From Tetrastigma voinierianum (Eukaryota > Streptophyta > Magnoliopsida > Vitales > Vitaceae): DNA of 64,000 nt. The notes beneath the pieces were generated by a model. It had not been told where the DNA came from, searched no databases, and worked only from the letters and a program-made list of their open reading frames with translations. Of this stretch, positions 1-12,290 are shown in pieces. The stretch is from positions 124,001 through 188,000 of the forward strand of contig JAEQBH010001852.1 in NCBI GenBank assembly GCA_016808115.1, read 5' to 3'. The translations under genes and the position numbers were made by a program. Within the stretch, counting starts at the first letter, position 1. Each line of letters opens with the position of its first letter.

Positions 1-145
1 CATATGATAACAGGTCTACAACACCAGCCAGCCATATATTGGTTCTGATCACTCTTTAGCATTTATTCATAACATACTTTTCCTACCAAGTGATCGAGAT
101 AATGCTTAAACAAGCATTGGAGGAGATGATGCTAGCACCACATCA

Positions 146-332
146 TCATCGTTTGATTTCGTGGCTTTGAGATGCCCATACTAGTATAAGAAAAGGATAA
201 TAGGAGATGTACCTAAGGATACAATTGGTGTTCTTGCTTGGGAGGAAGAGTAAAAGAAAGGGTACGAAGAGGATGACGAGGCAGATTATTCCAATACTTA
301 AAACAGCAATAGCAGCCATGAAGATTACTTCA
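146..332 (-). pseudogene. Out-of-frame C-terminal helix of the ACD6-like gene
   Basis: Directly after the stop at 333, the minus strand encodes a strongly hydrophobic stretch (MAAIAVLSIGIICLVILF) followed by a short tail ending in TGA at 148-146. In the ACD6 family the PGG domain ends with such a helix. A short bridging segment (FTAGVYLVMK) lies in the third frame between the two. Two single-base shifts, near 356-360 and near 325-335, therefore separate this tail from the gene. I read it as the original C terminus of the same gene. Confidence 0.6.
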
Positions 333-3300
333 TCACCAAGTAAACACCTGCTGTGAAGCCCAGGACATTGCAGTAAGGGCCACCCCCAAGAATGACAATG
401 CAAATCTGAGAGCAATATCCATCAAATAGAGATCACCTAACTGTGCCCAGATCAGAATGATTGTTGCGAGGATGGCGGTATACATAGCAAGGGTATTGCA
501 GATCACGAATACATGGAACATGTTCTTCATTAGCAAGATGGCCATGCCGACGTTTGGGTCGGAGCTGTTATAGCCACCGGGCATGGTAAAACCAGCAGCA
601 AATGTAACAGTGGCAACAAGGGTGGACACCAACAAAAGAGTGTTCACCCTGTCCTTGTACTCCTCCGTGTTAGGTGTTTTAGACGGTCGTCTATTTGGTG
701 GGACATCCTTTGATTCTCGGGCTGATCGTGCACCAGCAGATTTGAGTGCTGTCCAAACTAGTCTCTGCGTGGTAGAAATAAATATGTTTCTGTTGATCTA
801 TGTAACCGTGTAATAATACAATTATGGAAATCATAAGTAGAATATAATTCTATGAGTTGGGTTTCGAGATGTTTTGATCCTAGTGCGGGGATTTGTTTGA
901 TGTGTAGGAGGTGTTTGTCCCTCTGGTTTAGCTCCACAATCTTATGAGATGATACAATGAGTATCCATAAAGGGTGTTTATCACATCCTACATCAATTAG
1001 GGGTAGATATTTGTCTTTTTAGTTTGGTCCAACAATGCCATGAGACACAATATGTATGGAAAGTGTTTGTGACATCCAACATTTACTAGGGGAGAAAGTT
1101 CATGACACACACTCCTTGAGCCCAAAACCCATAATATCTATATAGCTTTGTATGGATCATTAATATATATAAATGTAAATCATCATATAGTTGTGTGTGG
1201 CTCTACAAGAACAGAATATAATCAAAGGGAATAGTAATATATATATATATATACCTGGTGAAATGAAGTTGGATGCTTCACTGATACTGCGATGTCAAAA
1301 GCAGTCCGGCCTTTACGATTCACAAGATTCACATCAACTCTTTTGTCCCATGTTAAACAGTTTACGACCTTAGGATGTCCATACATGGTAGCCAAATGCA
1401 GTGGAGTGTTACCTTTCCCGTCCTTTTCGTTTATAAGGTTCTCAAGCCATTTTTCTTTAAGCACAAAATGGACTATATTGTCTGCACCAAACCTGGCTGC
1501 TACATGAAGAAAATTCTCAGAGTCATCTCTGCTGAGTAGCTCTTTTGAGTCAGGGGAAAACCGGAGCAACTGTTTGACAATGTCCACGTAGTCTCTCATA
1601 GACGCAACATGGATGGGACAGAAGCCTTCACTGTCTCTTTCATAGCGATCAAAGTTAGATTGGTTCTGTGACAGCTTTTGAACTCCTTCTAGATATCCAA
1701 TAGATGCTGCACAATGAAGTGGAGTCTTTCCATCTTTATCTTTTTGGTGGACGAGCTGCTTCATGCCCAAAGTATTTTTTTCCAACATCACTGCCATTTA
1801 TTTTCATCATATATAGAAGAAAATTAATGAGAACCCATTTATATTTAGTTTTTCTTTCCTGTTAAAGAAAAGTAATTTAAAGTTTGCTTGACAACAACAT
1901 TTGAAAAAACTAAAATATCTCAAAACGTTTGAAAAAACTTTCTCAACAACATTTTTATTCTTATTAAACCCCCATTTATTAGGGGGTGGGACAATTTATA
2001 TAAAATATCTCAAAACGTCTTACATCTGAAAAACAACATTTTTGTTCTTATCAAACCCTCATTTATTAGGGGGTGGGACAGGGAAGGGTAACGTAGCTGA
2101 AAGGGATCTACCTCATCGCCATCCTAGACTAATTCAACATGAGGCTGTGTCCCATGGGATGTCCATCATTTTTTTTTTTTTAAATCTATAAATTTTGATT
2201 TTTTTTTTTGTTGCCTTGTTAAATTAGGGAATCACATGAAATCATGACATCTTTAATAATTTGTGTTTCTTTAATTCAAACCTGTAGGATATCTTCCGGT
2301 TCATCTCATGATTCTCATTTATAAGAAACATAAAACATAGAGAAGAAAAGAAAAAGAGAAACAACAGATTATTTGAATCCTAAGATCGTTGCAATTAAAC
2401 TATGCTTTTTAAGTTTGAAGAAGTTGAAAACTAAATAGAGATAGTGGAGAAAAATACCCGTATTCTTTGCCAGAATGGCAGCATGAAGTGCGGGCTTGGC
2501 TTTGCCGGCACCGTTATCGATGGGTTCCTGAAGTTGAGATGTTGCTATGGCGTCGAAGACATGGAAGTAGTTTGCTTGTGCAGCAAGATAGAGCGGGGAC
2601 TTTCCTTCGTTATTCGGATAATAAACCAGTTGGGGATGATCATGATGTGTCTTAGCCAGCTGGATGATCTCCACCACCTCTCTCTCTTTGCAATGGTTTA
2701 TCAGTGCCTCATGCAACACTGTATTTCCTTCTTTGTTTGTAAGTGTCAGCAAGTCAGCCTCAGCCTCAGCCTCAGTCTTCTCGAGATCTCGTGATGATGA
2801 ATTCATGACGATCTTGACCAAAGATAAATCCCTTCTTCTAGCAGCAATATGAAGTGCAGTGTCGTCGTCCGAGTTTTTCATGTTGACAACGTCTGGACAC
2901 TCTCCCACGATGTACTTGGCAAGCTCATGGTGTCCGAAGCTTGCGGCTATGTGGAGGCATGTGTTGCCCCAGTGACTGATGTGACACAGGATTTTTGAGT
3001 GTTCAAGTTGATCATTTTTGGAGGAGATGGAATTTAAAATTTTAATAAAGCCTTCAACGTCATCTCCTTGGGTCGTCGCGTGGGCGTACAACCGGCGATC
3101 CATTAAATTCTCTTCAGCCACCTTAACATATTCATCAAATGAACTTGTAGCTGTGGAATAGCATTCCTCTATTGTTGATGAAGATGAAGAAGTGCGTATA
3201 TAATTTAACATATCTATTTCCATGCCTCCATCTGCACTGACTGGCATGAGACACGGTGTGGGTTTGAACATTGTCGGATCTGAGCTGACCCTGAACGGTG

Positions 3301-3343
3301 TCTGGAACTTTGCTGGCTCAGCCATGTTTAGTTGTTGATCCAT
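333..3343 (-). CDS. ACD6/ITN1-like ankyrin-repeat membrane protein (3 exons)
   Basis: Exons on the minus strand: 3343-2458, 1790-1255 and 764-333, joined by GT-AG introns with matching phases (1 and 0). Together they encode about 617 residues. I chose the ATG at 3343; a GTG-led extension upstream has no ATG. Ankyrin repeats start near residue 124 (GNTCLHIAASFG) and run to about 470 (GNTPLHLATMYGH). After a basic linker comes the PGG domain from about residue 508 (EEYKDRVNTLLLVSTLV, then TMPGGY), with several membrane helices. Known family members such as ACD6 are membrane proteins linked to salicylate-dependent defence and stress signalling; the role here is inferred. The frame stops at 333, inside what should be the last part of the PGG domain. 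The missing helix lies just downstream in other frames (see findings), so the allele may be truncated, damaged or mis-sequenced. A spliced transcript would settle the exon ends. Confidence 0.85.
1911..2080. repeat. 90-bp tandem duplication in intron 1 of the ACD6-like gene
   Basis: Two head-to-tail copies (1911-2000 and 2001-2080) share the start TAAAATATCTCAAAACG and the end CATTTATTAGGGGGTGGGAC. The copies differ by a few substitutions and a short length change. The repeat is wholly intronic. Confidence 0.7.
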
Positions 3344-3370
3344 CGGAGAATCAATCCCCCAACCTCTCAC

Positions 3371-5882
3371 TCACACACACAAACTTAGGTTGTAATGGGG
3401 GAGGAGTCTCCTTTCCTTTATTCAACCATCCTTATAAATATCTCAACACATGCTGGATCCCACTTCTGTTTCATAATTCGTTGAGAATTTATTCCCATCG
3501 TAGTCTCTATAAACAAACAGAAAGGTTACAAAATCTGCCATTAATAAATATCTTATATCCATCTTTAACTTGGCAAGCAATTAGTTGACACTTAATTTTT
3601 CTACCTAATAATAGGTAGTGAAGGGCCACTTAAAATCTGCTACCCTCGCGTCCCAAAAAAGCGCCTCAGTTCAAAACCAAGCAGGCCGCCTCGAGAGAAA
3701 GTCTATTCGTAGCCCGAAGCCATCCGTTGCATAGCACCAGCCATCCGCAGACATCTAAATTTCTACGACGACAACGATACTATCCCACATCGACTCCACA
3801 ACAAATCGTAGAAATGATACTTGCTCATATGCTCTCTCTACCCATCAAACAAGTCTTTTGGGTTGAACACTCCTAATGGACTTAAATACCTATCAAATAA
3901 CCTATTACAATTTAATATCCATCTCGAAAATCTATTCCCATCTTGGTATATAAACAAAAGAAGAGGACACACTACAAAATACATTAGCCATAGTGACATA
4001 ATATTAGGAGCCATTTTGAAAATTCATAACTAAAAGTAATGTTACCGTGTTTAATGAATGGATGCCACATAATGCCACAGAATGGCCCCACAATTGCCTA
4101 GTCTTTGTGCCCTATCCATCTCAAAAGATTGGACCATACTTAGATGCCCAAATCAATGACTTATTATTTGCATTCCCCATCATGTAAAAAGTCTCATCAT
4201 TTATTAATTGTCATGGTAAAAACATTGTAGAAAGAAATCTCACTGTCACATTCCACATTTATGGCTCCCTTTTTCCTCACATTCTTTTTCTTTCTACCTT
4301 CTATGTTTGAAATTGGGGTTCGCGTCAGATAAGGAAAAGGAAGGAAAATATTTTATAAGAAAATATAGGGCCTCTTTTCGCTGACTGCCAGAATCCATGA
4401 TAATGTAAAACTACAACGTTATAAATTTAAAAAGGCGAATACATAGCCTCTTTCTTGTTCTTGTCATGTTTAGCCATGGCTTCTGCACCTGGAAATCTCC
4501 TGCGATATAATGAAGGATATCACCAAGAAATGATGAAAGTAAAAATCAATATACAAGTAAATGACAGAAAAAATATGACTCCATCCCAGTGGAGAGGTGT
4601 AGTATCTATGAGCCCTTCAAGTTCTAAGTCCTAAGACATGCATACTCACTCCTCTCTATGAATGGATGGCCAAGTCATGATACATCATGGCAAGAAATGA
4701 TGATACAAACTCCCAAAGTAGGAAATTGATGTATATAATAAACAAGGTAGTGAAATCTTGTAACAGTATGACATAATATTGTCATTGTTTTGAGATTTGA
4801 ATATCATAGTTGAAGGGTATTGCTTTATGTACACTGCTCCCATACTAAATAAAATTTACCAACTTACAGTATGTTTCTTTCTCAGAAAGCTTCTCAGGAA
4901 TCGATACGCAGGAAATAGGGAATCACACAACACCACTTCTTATTATGCATCAGCACTTCCTTTCCCCAGCAACACTGGACTACTGCCTCATGTAAATCAA
5001 TTTACTCCGTGATCTGATAAACAAATACATGAAATTAAAATCATTACCTGCAACAAAAACCACAATTGGTAGAAATGGGAAAAAAATCGCCAAATGTAGA
5101 AGCATTGTTAAGAGAGTTATTATATGTTTAAAACTAAGCTCCAGGTGAGTGGAGGAAATAAAAAAGTGAAATTCTAATAAAATTAGTTTTCATCAACTTT
5201 AGGCATCCAAGTATTGTTTTTGGGATATGAAGAAGAGTATTTATTTTTGTATCTATTTATTTATTAGGCTCAATAGTTTAAATGAAAAGATTTGGGAAGG
5301 TGTCCAATGACATATGCTGCCTGCTGATGAAAAGTACAGTCATGGAAAGAGCCTTTAAATTTTGTAATTAAATGGGAGCCTTACCAAAATCCAGAAGGAA
5401 GAAGAATACAATAAACAAAACAAAGAAAAAAATAATTAAAAAAAAATGTAAAAAGAATAAAGACGAGGAAGACAATAAAATAGGATTAAATACCTGGAAG
5501 CAGAAGTTAATGGCTAAGAGATGCCTTAAAATAATCATTTTAATCATGTTAAATGACTACCTATAAAGATATGTAAATTAGAGCTGGAATCAAAATAGAT
5601 GATTTAAACATGGCACCACATCGTATTAAGTAATTCAAAACTAGTAATGGTGAGACGTGAGAATGCAAATTCCATATTTGTGTAATCTAGGCCTTAAAAA
5701 ATTTTGACCGGTGGCACAGCAATTGCAACGAAGAGAACTCTGAGATCATCAGCCAAGAGAAAAAAAAAAGGTGCAAGCGATACAAAGGATGAGAAATGGA
5801 AAGATAAAGTGGATGAAAGTTAAGCACACTAGAAAACACATGTAAAGTGTCGCTCAAGGGTAGAATGGAAATCATATTTGTG
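3371..5882. other. Intergenic stretch between the ACD6-like gene and the tetraspanin locus
   Basis: I see no supported gene. The phrase TATCCCACATCGACTCC near 3779 resembles words common in plant repeats, without a definable element. A lysine-rich open frame at 5372-5566 is only an A-rich tract. The tetraspanin 3' UTR, or an unrecognised last exon, may lie in the right half. Possible acceptor sites on the minus strand near 5,010 and 4,502 could not be tied to the family C terminus. Confidence 0.5.
3431..3440 (-). promoter_or_regulatory. Probable TATA box of the ACD6-like gene
   Basis: On the minus strand the sequence TATTTATAAG lies about 90 bp upstream of the chosen ATG. A pyrimidine/CA-rich leader with a GTGTGTGTGAG run lies between them. 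Position and sequence fit a plant TATA box. Confidence 0.4.
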
Positions 5883-8800
5883 TCATACCATGAGTATTTC
5901 TACATTTTCATTGACCCAACGGAAAGGATCACCAACAACATAAGGAGGAGGGTGCACTGCATTCCTCAATAGTGGAGCCCGGGCTGGGACATACTCGTCA
6001 TCATACTGATGTGGCCTCAGGGATTTGAGTACCATAGCCAATAAAATAGACAGTCCCTGAGAGAGTTGGTTGACCAGTAAGAACCAAATGGTAGGTGAAA
6101 TAGAAACATAAAACTATAAAAACAATTCTGCATCTAAAAAATGAAGAAAAACAAAATTATAAAACTATCATGGTCATGCAAAACCCACAAGGCCTCACAA
6201 TTCAAAATCACGTTATTTGAATGGAAAATGTTATGTAACCACTTAAACTTTCAAAGGAAATATTTTAAATGAAAAACAATGTATTGTGGTCGTAATGGGA
6301 CAATTATGACAATTGCAAAAGGCCATGATTGGGAAGCTTCTGATAGAAGCTAAGCGAAGACTTTAACTATCCAATAAATAGAAATTTTCCTTTAGTTCAA
6401 ATAATCTTGGTGAGGTGAGTTTATTTAGATGGAAGTAATCATAGGTTGATTATCATTCTTGAATTCCATACAACAGGAACCCTACAGATCTGTGAGTTAC
6501 CTGTACACACCCAATCGACAAGCCTATCCATTTGCAGATCTCAAAGTTTGACCTGACAAAATTTTTGAACTCCTTAAAGCTCCCAGTTGGATCTTCAGGG
6601 AAATCCTGATGCCAAGTCAGATCAAATCAGCATAAACACATTAATTTTCAAATGCAACAGTACTAAACACATAAATTACCAAATAAGATTGGGATGGATG
6701 AGGGTTTGCAACTGTAATATACCTCCTCCCAGTTGTGGTTTAGAAATACATCTGCAGTTACTCCAGCCTCCAATATGAGAAGAAAAAAGATATACATCAT
6801 ATACTATACTCGTTTAAGGTCAACAATGAACTCCTTATGTCATAAGCTCGGTTCAACATTCAGTAAATCTCTAAGCTGACTTGTGTTTATAAAATTTTAA
6901 AGAAAAAATATCAACAACATAAGAGATCCTAGGCACTGTAGAATATAACAGTACATGAATATGCACAACAAATCTCTCCAATTATAAATACTGATAAAAT
7001 CAGAGAATGCATAAGTTTTCAAAAAGATAAACTGAAGATCATATTTGCAAGCAGGGTCAACAAAGCTAATGAATTAACCTCTTATTTAGAGCAGAAGTTT
7101 ACACTGAAAACAGCATCTACAGAGTTCACATGGAAATCAGGAGCTATCTGCTTCCCTCCACACTTCTTTTTAGATGAAACCAAGCTATTGAATATCTTTA
7201 GCCTGTAGGCAGCACATAGCCCAGGAATTCTAGATATAAATTATACACATAGACAATGTAGCTGGTTGTAAACAATTTGGATTATGCATTCTTGAGTTAG
7301 AGAATCAGAATCCTTGGAATGAAACTCCAACCCTTTCACCCACAAAAATACAAAGTATGCCAGCGAAAAGATGATGTAGATGAAAAAAGAAATTGCACCA
7401 AAAGAAAGGGGCAAGCAATTAATCTATCAAAAATACAGAAAAGGAAAAAAAAAGTCTAAAAACAATCACTCTGTAAAAAACAAATAAATAAATAAATTTC
7501 ATCTAACTAAAAAAGGATTGGTAAAACAAAAACGAAAACTTGCTAATTATAATGTAAAAGTTTGGTGCTTAAATTGAAGAGTAGTTCCAAGTACCAAGAT
7601 CCTATCGGCCTTTTTAAAAAGTCTATTGACTCAACATTTTTAAATTGGATTTTATTGAAATGATAATATGTAAAATAGCATTGTCATGAAATTTAACAGT
7701 ATGTGGGGCTAGACAGTGAATTGGCTGTAAATAGGAAATAAAATGATAAAATAAGAATCCATCATGTGCACCCAACCAAGAGGAGCAGAACAAAAAGGCA
7801 ACAACAAAAAAGTGTAGATGAACCTAAGAAAGCATTAATCTTTAATCTAATTAGTTCTTGAAAGGATACAACAAAAAGGCAACAACCATTTGAACAAACA
7901 TAATGACCCCCCAAGGCCAAGAAAAGTGTAGATGAACCTGCATGATACATAAAAAAGAAAAAAGACAAAAAAAGAAGAAGGCTTAGTAACCGCTTCAAAA
8001 GGAATAGACATAAAATCAGCTTTGTCAAAAGATGCTTTACTGGTCAAATGGTAAAGCATAACCCAAGAGATATCTGCCTCCTACAAAAGTAAAATACAAG
8101 AAGAAAATATCCTAAGTCATACGACTGAATCAAAACCCTTTTTCCCACTAAAATCGACACATAAACCCCTTCGGTTGAGAAGATACTCAAGAAATAGAAG
8201 CAACTCCAGAAAAGCCTCCAATTTCACCCATTTCTCAACCGATATATTTAGGTCTTAGAGTTAAAGAAATCCAAACACCAGATAAAATTATCTGGCCTAG
8301 TTGTATTTTTCGCATGAACCAAAACATATTATTACACAAAATTTAAAGTTCCATTTTCTTTTTCCTCCGCCCTCTTACAGCCAAACAATAGAAATATAAT
8401 TCTATGTCCATAAACCACCTAGAAACCCTTCTGCCAGTAAATTCAGCTAATAGCTCATACTCCCATAATCAGGGAGAGAGAGAATTAGGAAAAAGTGAAA
8501 ACCATAAATCCAGTTTGGGTCCTGAGAAAGCTGCAGGAATGAAAAGAAATTAGATTGAATTTAATTTAGTTCAGCAATAACACAAGGCCCCCCTAGATTG
8601 AAATAAATGCCAGACTCTGAACTTAGTGAATGTGTTTTTTTTCTCGCATTCGAAACAACTACGAGACTATTTTCAATTTCCTACATTTTCTCAGCCATCC
8701 AACAAAGACTCCGAAGATGTCCTCTTCCTGCACTTAACTCTCCCTAATACACCCATTTTCCCAAGTTTTCGTTTCCATTTTCCACAAACTCAAAAAAATA

Positions 8801-9040
8801 AAAAAAAACAACCCAGCCCTCCTTTTCTCTCGTTTCCACCATTTTCTCAGCAACCAAAGAAAGGGGCTCAAGGAGAGAAGGCAATTACCATGGAGCATGG
8901 GAATGGTGACCGTCCATGTAAGTTGTTTCCAACCCTAATCATCCATATAGCATACATAATCATTGCGATACTCAACCATTCTAAGATGGAATTCACCATC
9001 TTCGTGATTGATTTTATGCAACTTCGGAAGATTCGCCCAT
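5883..9040 (-). CDS. Tetraspanin-19-like gene or recent pseudogene
   Basis: Clear minus-strand exons are 6767-6723 (AGVTADVFLNHNWEE), 6605-6501 (DFPEDPTGSF to WIGLSIGCVQ) and 6056-5883 (GLSILLAMVLKSL to PPPYVVGDPFRW, then a TGA). All have GT-AG borders and phase 0. These are the large extracellular loop, last transmembrane helix and C-terminal tail of the TET18/TET19 group. The N-terminal exon ends at a donor at 8889 and encodes the first helix (SIAMIMYAIWMIRV) after a family-like RSCIKS start. A candidate second exon begins at 8530 (PNWIYGFHFFLIL). The loop exon with the usual GHIAAE motif is not recognisable; a weak trace lies near 7180-7230. The frame from the ATG at 9040 breaks at once (see findings). 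Tetraspanins are four-helix membrane organisers; this copy may be non-functional. Confidence 0.65.
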
Positions 9041-9128
9041 TGGGTTCCACCCTAAAAGCTCAATGGATCAACAAAACATGGATTAAATTATTGGAAACCC
9101 TAACCCTAATACCAAAACGCTGTTCATC

Positions 9129-9395
9129 TAGGGGTGTAACCTAGTCAAGTCGAGTCAAGTATTAGGCAGGCTCAGCTCGGCTCGTTTTAAAGGAGTAGGC
9201 TCGAGCCTATTCACGAGTCTGTTTACGAGCTAACGAGCCGAGTTTGAGGGTGATTGGACTCGGCTCGTTTAACTTATGAGCCTCAAAATGATGTTCGGGC
9301 TCGACTCGTTTAACTTAATAAACGAGTTCGAGCGAGCTTCTAACGAGCCGAACGCCGAGCACCTCGGAAGTAACCTTGCCTGGCTACAACCCTAT
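9129..9395. repeat. Small GAGC/GCTCG-rich dispersed repeat, copy 1
   Basis: The block begins TAGGGGTGTAACC and ends GGCTACAACCCTA, which are imperfect inverted ends. Its interior alternates GGCTCG, ACGAGCC and CTCGTTTAAC words. Similar GAGCTCG-rich insertions are widespread in plant genomes. I see no coding capacity. The inverted ends suggest a short non-autonomous DNA transposon, but the family is not certain. Confidence 0.5.
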
Positions 9396-9539
9396 TTTAA
9401 AGAAATGTTCATCTAAAATAGCCAACATACAACTAAATTAAAAAGATAAGACAATAAAAGTTCAATTAACTTGATTGAAGTTCAAGAGTTAAAATCATGT
9501 TCATTTGTAGGAAAAATTTATTGTGCATTAAGTCTTCTC

Positions 9540-9762
9540 TATGTTCATGAGCCTGTTCACGAGCTTGCTCACGAGCCTATTCACGAGCCTGTTTACGAGC
9601 TGACGAGCTGAGTTTGAGAGTGCTCGAACATGGCTCGTTTAACTTATGAGCCTCAAAATGATGTTCGAACTCGACTCGTTTAACTTAATAAATGAGCTCG
9701 AGCGAGCTTCTAACAAGCTAAACGCCGAGCAGCTTGGCTCGGTTATAGCCCTATTCATCCCT
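9540..9762. repeat. Small GAGC/GCTCG-rich dispersed repeat, copy 2
   Basis: This second copy has the same orientation and shares long words with the first (GGCTCGTTTAACTTATGAG, CTCAAAATGATGTTCG). It ends GGTTATAGCCCTATTC. The 140-bp spacer between the copies is AT-rich. The pair is either a tandem duplication or two independent insertions. Confidence 0.5.
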
Positions 9763-9784
9763 AATTTTTATTAGTTCCTTTTTT

Positions 9785-10180
9785 GAGTTTTGTACGGAAA
9801 TGATTCAAATCATAAAAATAAAGATAAAATTAGTTTGCTGGGGAAAATATTGATGAAACTAGTGCGCAATGCCGTCGACGGCATCTGCTGAATTTCAATT
9901 GTCGCCGAGGGCAACAGCGGGATTTCAAAATACTGAGTCAATTGCCGCCGTCAGAAACACCGGCATTTCAAAAATCAATTGCCGCTGTCGGAAACACCGA
10001 CATTTGAATTAAGTGGGATTATTTGCGGCCGACGGAAACACCGGCATTTGGCTGCTTAAAACCTCGCGCGCTAGGGCTTTTTTTCCCCCATTTTCCTCTT
10101 CCTCCCTCCCTTCCTCCCTCCCGCCGCACGTCACAGTCCGATTCCTGGGCCGTCCCGCTTGCCGGTTTTTCGCTTCCGAC
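9785..10180 (+). repeat. Left terminal inverted repeat of the MULE
   Basis: AT-rich outer part, then tandem-like blocks of CAATTGCCG and GGAAACACCGGCATTT, then CGCGCGCTAGGGCTTTTTTT and a CCCTCCCTTCC-rich tract. The inner part resembles a plant promoter and 5' leader pointing into the element. The inner border is approximate. Confidence 0.7.
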
Positions 10181-12290
10181 TCGTAACGCCCCATTCAATG
10201 TCAGCCTAGAATTTATGATATGAGGAGATGATTTGTTTTTGTATCTGTTTGTGTTCTGAGCTTTTTTCTAAAGATCGGATATGTTTGTGATGTTTGATTT
10301 GGTATATATATATATATATATATATTTATCATTTCGTGTTTACGTGTTCTAGTGTTTACGTGTTTGATTCCTAAATACTTTTAGATGTAGCCATGTTCAG
10401 TCGCATCTCAAACATCATTGCATGAAACCATGATACGCATGTGGTTTCAGAGAAGTTAAGGACATTTTATTCGAGGTTCAAGGAGCTACTTATTGAGACT
10501 AGGGATCTTTTTTCTTTCTTTATTTATTTATTTACAGGATGTGCCTAAGGGAATTAGATGGAAAATTACTTTTCAAATGGATCTCTCACTCACTTTAATT
10601 CAAAACAGTGTTTCATCAAGAAAATCAAAAAAAAAAATGTACTAGCCTTTTGCAGACTAATGTTAATCAAGCACCTTCAGATAGTGTCTCATACTGTGAG
10701 ATTAAGCCCATGACCTCCCAATCATCTTCAGTGTCTGGTTCTATTGTGACTAAGGTGGCCTTAGGCATATTAGCAAGAGCTCGTACTTGAACAACAATAT
10801 GATCTGGCCTTAGGGAAATGCATTCTGGAAATTGCCTTAGGCCAAATTAGTTGACATATTTCAAGCAAGGACAAAGTAGGTCCAGGCTGATAACCTTACC
10901 GGGTATCCTAAGTTGAGGCATTCCACTGGTATTGACCCTTTTGTTCATCACCAACAAAGTAAAGCCTTTTGAAAAGTCCTACAAGAAAAAGGCTAAGTAA
11001 AATGATTTTGTCATGTTAGGATGCCATGGAAAAAACTAAGGAAAATAGCAAAGAAAAATAGAGGTGGAAATGCTAAATACTTTTCTCCTGAGTTTCCTTC
11101 AAAAGAGATGGAGAAAGTGTATTCCTCAACATTATAATTCGCTTCTTCAAATTTTCATGAACAATCAAAGAAAAGAAATGAACACTTTCCTCTTATTTTC
11201 CTTTATATTTTCTTCCCCACAAACTTTCCAAACCAAAACATAACTTAATCGAGTATTTGAGACTCGCCATTCCATTTGCTACTATTTATGAGAGTTTTTC
11301 TTATAAGAAACAGTCCTTGATTCTTTTGTGATTTTTTTAATGAGTATCTATCCAAAAAACTAAGCTCGGTGGTTCCAAATTGAATGTTTGATGCTAGATA
11401 TCATAAAATGATTTTATTGGGAATCATAGGAACTACACATAAGAAGCCTAGTGTCCCTCTAAATATGTATCTTTTCTTTTTTTTCCTTTTTGCAATTTCT
11501 GGTTTTATAGAAGGAGAAAAAGAGTGAAAATGGGAGAAATTTCTTCCTTAAAACATATTGGACTAAGGTTTATTAATGACAGACGACAGAGGAGGATATT
11601 GCAAAGATAATATGCAAGTCTGCAGAATCGTGTCCCCACTTCTACAGTGTGATTATAAGTAGGAGTTGTGAGGACCAATTTGGTCCATTGTTTTGGGTTT
11701 TGAAAGTGGCAAATAATGAGTTCCATGAGAGGCCAAGATAAAGGATAATTTGACTGTTCCTGTCAACCTATTCATAACCCGGACCAGCAGTAAGGAGTAG
11801 GTTGACAAAACAAAGGCAGTAGTAATCAATATTTGGTTCTAACTCCAATACTATATTAAATTATCAATATTTCTAAAAGCTCAAACTCTAAGAATTTGGT
11901 TCTAATACGATTATTATTTATGGAGTTAGAAATGAAGAAAAAGTACTTCACTGATTAAAAAACATGCGTAAATATAAATAGGAACAACAAAAATAAGACA
12001 AATTGACACAATGATTGAAACTAAGGAGACTTTGATTGTTTTCTTTATGATAAAATTGACGTGATATCAGGATAATTACCTCTCATATTATTCAATTCAT
12101 TTGGGACCATTTTGTACAGGTCAATTATGTCTGTTTCAACAATTCTTGTGATATGTTACTATAATGGACAAATATACGAGACCAAAATGTATGTCTAATA
12201 TGAGGGGAGTGTAAATTTTATTATACTTTTGAAGATACCGATTGAATACACGTTTCAACAATTGATTGATATGATATACTCAAAGACAAC
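10181..12290. other. MULE left arm without a recognised gene
   Basis: The sequence is AT-rich, with a TA microsatellite at about 10,301-10,325. A 60-codon open frame at 10,608-10,790 (ending KVALGILARART) has no family I recognise. It could be leader, intron or captured host DNA. Confidence 0.4.

Noticed and set aside
5372..5566. Lysine-rich small protein
   Set aside because: A-rich tract with biased composition, no motif, between two genes on the other strand.
7081..7240. Possible extra tetraspanin exon
   Set aside because: A weak resemblance to the loop motif needs several changes and the splice phase does not fit; kept only as a trace.
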